Origin: an uncultured Lachnospiraceae bacterium
GTDB lineage: Bacteria > Bacillota_A > Clostridia > Lachnospirales > Lachnospiraceae
Reading direction: 5' to 3'
NCBI GenBank assembly: GCA_910585655.1
Contig: CAJUFW010000150.1
Coordinates: 1-8,507 of the forward strand
Length of the DNA: 8,507 bases
Part shown: piece after piece, positions 5,368 to 8,507 of the stretch
Layout of the letters: the number at the start of each line of letters is the position of its first letter
Position numbering within the stretch: the first letter of the stretch is position 1
The notes under the pieces: generated by a model
Seen by the model: only the letters and a program-made list of their open reading frames with translations
Databases searched by the model: none
What the model was told of the DNA's origin: nothing
Made by a program: the position numbers and the translations under genes

Positions 5368-6542
5368 TTTTCTGTTTCCTTTCTTATAAGCTCCGCCGAC
5401 AACTCCAAGGCTCTTTTTGTAATGGCGTCCATATTGTAATATTTATATTCTGCCAGCCTTCCTAACAGAAAAAGCTTTGGATACTGCCCTGCCAATTCCA
5501 GATAGTGTTCATACTGCCGGTTGTTTTCCTCATTGATAATCGCATAATAGGGAATCTGCCCCTGTCCCGGTTCATAGGCTCCCGGATATTCCTTGATAAT
5601 CGTCGTCTGAGGAAACGCCTCCGCTCCGTCATAAAACTTTTTAAACTCTGTAATCCGGGTATACTCTTCGTCTACGGTATAATTTACCACCGCATGCGTC
5701 TGGTATTCCACCTGATTGCAGCGCTCCCAGGCAAACTTTAGCGTACGGTACGGCAAATGCCCAAACCGATAGTCAAACAGCTCGTCCACCGGTCCGGTAT
5801 ACACGACAATCCCGCTATAGTCCTCCTCTTGTGTCTCCCACTTTACCCGGATACTTCCGCCTTCGACAAACTCCAACACCTCCTGAGCGCGGCAGCCTAA
5901 ACGAATCGTAATATTCTCATGCGCCAACATAGCTTCAAACAAAGCGGTAAACCCCTGCTCCGGCATTCCCTGCCAGGTATCGGTAAAATAGCGATTGTCC
6001 CTTGAAAGCACTATCGGCACACGTCCTGTCACCGCCGGATCGATTTCCTCCGGTGTCTGTCCCCATTGCTTCATGGTATAGCGCAGAAAAATATTTTCAT
6101 AAACATAGTCTGCGATCTCACGGATATCCGGATCGGCATGTTCCCGCAGCTTTAGAATCGGCACCTTCGTCCCATATCCAAAAGCCTCCGTCAGCTTCTT
6201 TTCCCGTACAGCCGCTTCCTGCTTACCATACACCAGTTCTAACGTATTGAGATTAAACGGAACCGGAAGCAGCCGTCCATGTATATTTGCCACTACTTCA
6301 TGGCGATAATCGTGCCAGGAAGTAAAACGCGACAGAAAACGATGAACCTCCTCTTCCTTGGTATGGTAAATATGCGGTCCATAAAGCTGTACCAAAATTC
6401 CTGCTTCGTCGATTTCATCGTAGGCATTGCCTCCGATATGCTCTCTTTGCTCTAGTATCAGCACCCGAAGCCCTGCCTCCGCCAGCCTTCTGGCTGTCAC
6501 CGCTCCTGCAAAGCCTGCCCCTACTATGATTGCATCGTACAT
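5364..6542 (-). CDS. glf: UDP-galactopyranose mutase
   Basis: Glf is an FAD enzyme that interconverts UDP-galactopyranose and UDP-galactofuranose in the cytoplasm, supplying the five-ring galactose of bacterial surface glycans. The 392 residues match the usual bacterial length (about 370-400). The FAD Rossmann motif is IIVGAGFAGAVTARRLAE (5-22), followed by LEQREHIGGNAYDE (30-43). The active-site segment GPHIYHT is at 55-61, and RYTMKQWG (154-161) places Trp160 at the same number as the substrate-binding Trp of the E. coli enzyme. VTGRVPI follows at 170-176, and the C-terminal EYKYYNMDA segment fits the family's tyrosine/aspartate end motif. GGAGG lies five bases before the ATG. It follows deoC by 20 bp and overlaps the next gene by four bases. 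Confidence 0.95.
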   Translation of the reverse strand: MYDAIIVGAGFAGAVTARRLAEAGLRVLILEQREHIGGNAYDEIDEAGILVQLYGPHIYHTKEEEVHRFLSRFTSWHDYRHEVVANIHGRLLPVPFNLNTLELVYGKQEAAVREKKLTEAFGYGTKVPILKLREHADPDIREIADYVYENIFLRYTMKQWGQTPEEIDPAVTGRVPIVLSRDNRYFTDTWQGMPEQGFTALFEAMLAHENITIRLGCRAQEVLEFVEGGSIRVKWETQEEDYSGIVVYTGPVDELFDYRFGHLPYRTLKFAWERCNQVEYQTHAVVNYTVDEEYTRITEFKKFYDGAEAFPQTTIIKEYPGAYEPGQGQIPYYAIINEENNRQYEHYLELAGQYPKLFLLGRLAEYKYYNMDAITKRALELSAELIRKETEK

Positions 6543-6562
6543 GATGTCCTCCGTTTCTCCTT

Positions 6563-7225
6563 TTATTTTCCTACCAAACGGCTTGTTCCCAGCCGATCCG
6601 CACCCAGCGCCAAAAACTGCTCTGCATCTTCAAAAGAAGCAATTCCTCCGGCTGCCTTGATCTTTACGTGCGGCTCTACTTCGGCGGCAAAAAGTGCAAT
6701 GTCCTCCGCCGTCGCCCCTCCTGTAGAAAACCCGGTTGAGGTTTTGATATAGTCTGCTCCGGAACGGGACACTACCTGACAAAGCCTCCGCTTTTCCTCC
6801 TCCGTCAGCAGACAGGTTTCCACGATTACCTTTAGAATCCGGGTGCCACAGACCGCCTTTATCTGCCGGATTTCCTCCTCTACCCGATCATAGCCGCCTT
6901 CCTTTACCCAGCCGAGATTGATCACCATATCAATTTCTTCTGCCCCTGCCTCTAACGCTTCCCGCGTCTCATAGCATTTTGCACCGGTAGTCATATTCCC
7001 ATTAGGAAAACCGATCACCGTACAGACTGCCGGGCAGCTCTTTCCTGATGGTATGTGCAGCTCCTTTAGGTACTTTGCCGCCCGCTCTACATAACAGGGC
7101 GGAATACAGACGCTTGCCACGCCGTACTGCGCTGCCTCCCTGCAAAGCGTTTGTATCTCCTCCCAGGTAGCAGTCTGCCGCAGCAACGTATGATCAACTT
7201 TAGAAAGTATTTCCTCTTTCTTCAT
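6563..7225 (-). CDS. deoC: Deoxyribose-phosphate aldolase
   Basis: DeoC splits 2-deoxy-D-ribose 5-phosphate into glyceraldehyde 3-phosphate and acetaldehyde, the last step of deoxynucleoside breakdown, in the cytoplasm. The 220 residues are the typical short bacterial length. Visible family motifs are KVDHTLL (9-15), TVIGFPNG (69-76), EIDMVINLG (97-105, with catalytic Asp99), LKVIVETCLL (131-140), the Schiff-base motif YIKTSTGF (159-166, Lys161) and VKIKAAGGI (187-195, Lys190). All expected active-site residues are present. An AGAGGTG site precedes the ATG, 18 bp after deoD. DeoD upstream supplies deoxyribose 1-phosphate; the phosphopentomutase that links the two steps is not in this window. 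Confidence 0.96.
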   Translation of the reverse strand: MKKEEILSKVDHTLLRQTATWEEIQTLCREAAQYGVASVCIPPCYVERAAKYLKELHIPSGKSCPAVCTVIGFPNGNMTTGAKCYETREALEAGAEEIDMVINLGWVKEGGYDRVEEEIRQIKAVCGTRILKVIVETCLLTEEEKRRLCQVVSRSGADYIKTSTGFSTGGATAEDIALFAAEVEPHVKIKAAGGIASFEDAEQFLALGADRLGTSRLVGK

Positions 7226-7243
7226 TCTTTACACCTCTTACAT

Positions 7244-7945
7244 TTATGCCAGTTCCAAAGCAACTTCCATCATATCGTGGAAGCTGTTTTGTCGTTCCTC
7301 TGCCGACAGCCCTTCGCCTGTCGTAATCAGATCGGATATGGTACACATCGCGAGCGCCTTTTTTCCGGCACGGGCAGCGTTTAAGTAAAGCCCTGCCGCT
7401 TCCATCTCGACTGCCAGTACATTCATTTTCTTCCAGGCAGCATTGGCTTCGGTATTGTCATCATAGAACATATCCGAAGAAAGCAGGTTTCCTACAACGG
7501 CATGCAGCCCCCGCCCCTCTGCCACTTCAACGGCACGACGCAGCAATCCGAAATCCGCGATTGGCGCAAACATTCCCGGCAGCTTAAATTGGGCGGCATA
7601 GTTAGAATTTGTACACGCTCCCATGCCGATCACCAAATCCCGTACCTGGATTCCGTCTGCCAGACCTCCGGCAGAGCCAATCCGTATAATGGCGTCCACT
7701 CCATAAAAATGATAAAGCTCATAGGAATAAATCCCCATAGATGGGATTCCCATACCGCTTCCCATAACAGTAACTTCTTTTCCCTTCCAGGTTCCGGTGT
7801 AGCCAAACATATTCCGAACGGTGTTAAAGCATTCCGGATGCTCCAAATAATGCTCCGCAATGTATTTCGCACGAAGCGGATCCCCCGGCATCAGGACTGT
7901 TTTGGCAATATCGCCTGGTTTTGCGTTGTTGTGTGGTGTAGACAT
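7244..7945 (-). CDS. deoD: Purine nucleoside phosphorylase, DeoD type
   Basis: DeoD uses phosphate to split purine ribo- and deoxyribonucleosides into the base and (deoxy)ribose 1-phosphate in the cytoplasm. The 233 residues match the hexameric bacterial form. Residues that correspond one-for-one (offset +1) to the E. coli enzyme's active site are all present: His5, Gly21, Arg25, Arg44, Arg88, Ser91, Met181-Glu182 and Asp205. The motifs are VLMPGDPLRAKYIAE (17-31), RIGSAGGL (88-95), AVEMEAAGLY (178-187) and TISDLITTGE (202-211). A perfect AGGAGG (7959-7954) lies eight bases before the ATG. It is followed by deoC after 18 bp. The 63-bp gap upstream shows no terminator, so it may be read from further upstream. 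Confidence 0.97.
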   Translation of the reverse strand: MSTPHNNAKPGDIAKTVLMPGDPLRAKYIAEHYLEHPECFNTVRNMFGYTGTWKGKEVTVMGSGMGIPSMGIYSYELYHFYGVDAIIRIGSAGGLADGIQVRDLVIGMGACTNSNYAAQFKLPGMFAPIADFGLLRRAVEVAEGRGLHAVVGNLLSSDMFYDDNTEANAAWKKMNVLAVEMEAAGLYLNAARAGKKALAMCTISDLITTGEGLSAEERQNSFHDMMEVALELA

Positions 7946-8008
7946 ATACTTTTCCTCCTACTGTTTAATATTTTTTAATATTCTTCTTTGAAATTTTTCT
8001 ATACTCTT
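7946..8008. other. AT-rich spacer upstream of deoD
   Basis: This 63-bp gap holds the deoD ribosome binding site and two copies of TTAATATT (7965-7972 and 7975-7982) spaced exactly 10 bp apart. No intrinsic terminator is visible. A TTTCAA-N17-TATTAA arrangement on the minus strand is too poor a match to call a promoter. Confidence 0.4.
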
Positions 8009-8507
8009 TTACGGAATATAACTTACAAATACATTTCCTGCCTGACGAAGTGATTCCTCGGCGGCTAAGAGAGAGGTGCGTACCGTATTTCCCTGTACCG
8101 GATCAATCCAAGTCAGGTTATACTCGTCATACCCCGTAAGCAAAACCGTTCGGTTCTGCTGCGAAGCGGCATCCCGGTTCAGGGCGATCACCGGACAGCC
8201 CTGGCTTACAAAATACAATACTTCGTCTAACGAAGCTCCTGAGAGGTTGACGGCTCCTCCGCCCAAATAATGGTCTAATACCTCTGTTATCCCGCCTTTT
8301 ATTCCTTCAAGCTCTTCTGAATCGACTTCCAGATAGTGCTGTGCCAACACCATCCGAATACAATCTTCCTCGCTCTGCGCCCGTTTTCCGGAGGAAATGA
8401 TATCGACCGAAATCTGAGCGCTGCGCTTTTTCGCTCCACGCTCCCAGACGACGCGGTTTACTTCATTGATGACAAATCCCATTTTTTCATTCGCCTCTGC
8501 TATCGCA
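8009..8507 (-). CDS. C-terminal part of a C39-peptidase-like protein (5' end outside the window)
   Basis: The frame stays open past the internal Met at 8482 to the window edge (residues AIAEANEK precede it), and no ribosome binding site marks that Met, so this is the end of a longer protein. Counting from the Met at 8482, the visible part has SEEDCIRMVLAQHY (37-50), GITEVLDHYL, SLDEVLYFVSQGCPVIAL (84-101), then TVLLTGYDEYNLTWIDPVQG (112-131). This order resembles papain-like C39 domains, in which a Cys near the start, a His before the VLLTGYD strand and an Asp in the DP turn make up the active site. Cys41 and Asp127 can be aligned, but the His position is occupied by Arg/Thr in QNRTVLL, so activity is doubtful. 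The stop TAA lies 63 bp before deoD. Family assignment is tentative. Confidence 0.5.
   Translation of the reverse strand, partial: AIAEANEKMGFVINEVNRVVWERGAKKRSAQISVDIISSGKRAQSEEDCIRMVLAQHYLEVDSEELEGIKGGITEVLDHYLGGGAVNLSGASLDEVLYFVSQGCPVIALNRDAASQQNRTVLLTGYDEYNLTWIDPVQGNTVRTSLLAAEESLRQAGNVFVSYIP

Noticed and set aside
7630..7872. An 80-codon minus-strand frame inside deoD.
   Set aside because: It is a frame-shifted shadow of deoD, whose own frame has all active-site residues intact.
7965..8000. A deoD promoter (TTTCAA-N17-TATTAA, minus strand).
   Set aside because: Only three of six and four of six consensus bases match in an AT-rich gap; chance is likely.

Overview
The window looks like a chromosomal segment of a low-to-moderate-GC Firmicute, most probably a gut-type clostridium (Lachnospiraceae-like). 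The reasons are AGGAGG-type ribosome binding sites, sigma-A promoters, a T-box leader, a GH94 phosphorylase, a deoD/deoC salvage pair and a class C group II intron. No rRNA, tRNA or CRISPR array was seen. The genus assignment is inference.

Left edge (1-355, minus strand): a free-standing regulatory unit. A strong promoter (TTGACA-N17-TATGAT) drives a T-box riboswitch leader of about 270 nt. Its specifier reads UGG (tryptophan), and its T-box motif UGGC would pair with a tRNA whose discriminator base is G, as in tRNA-Trp. The antiterminator and the intrinsic terminator can both be drawn and are mutually exclusive. One base after the terminator's T-run the sequence becomes the 5' end of a bacterial class C group II intron, which runs off the left edge. 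The gene controlled by the T-box lies beyond the intron and is not visible.

383-3431 (minus): a promoter, a 59-residue highly charged small protein, and a 913-residue GH94 beta-glucoside phosphorylase form a probable two-gene operon for intracellular phosphorolysis of a beta-linked disaccharide or oligosaccharide.

3432-4341 (plus): a divergent unit encodes a PAP2-superfamily membrane phosphatase or phosphotransferase. It has an extended -10 promoter, and three phased CTTA-type repeats lie between the two divergent promoters. Two intrinsic terminators follow; the first can work in both directions and separates it from the convergent operon.

4351-8507 (minus): a closely packed run, transcribed right to left. 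It contains the C-terminal part of a C39-peptidase-like protein cut by the window edge, deoD (purine nucleoside phosphorylase), deoC (deoxyribose-phosphate aldolase), glf (UDP-galactopyranose mutase) and a family 2 glycosyltransferase. deoD and deoC degrade purine (deoxy)nucleosides to central-metabolism intermediates. glf and the glycosyltransferase overlap by four bases and probably make or transfer a galactofuranose-containing surface glycan. The 18-20 bp gaps suggest that both functions share one transcript.
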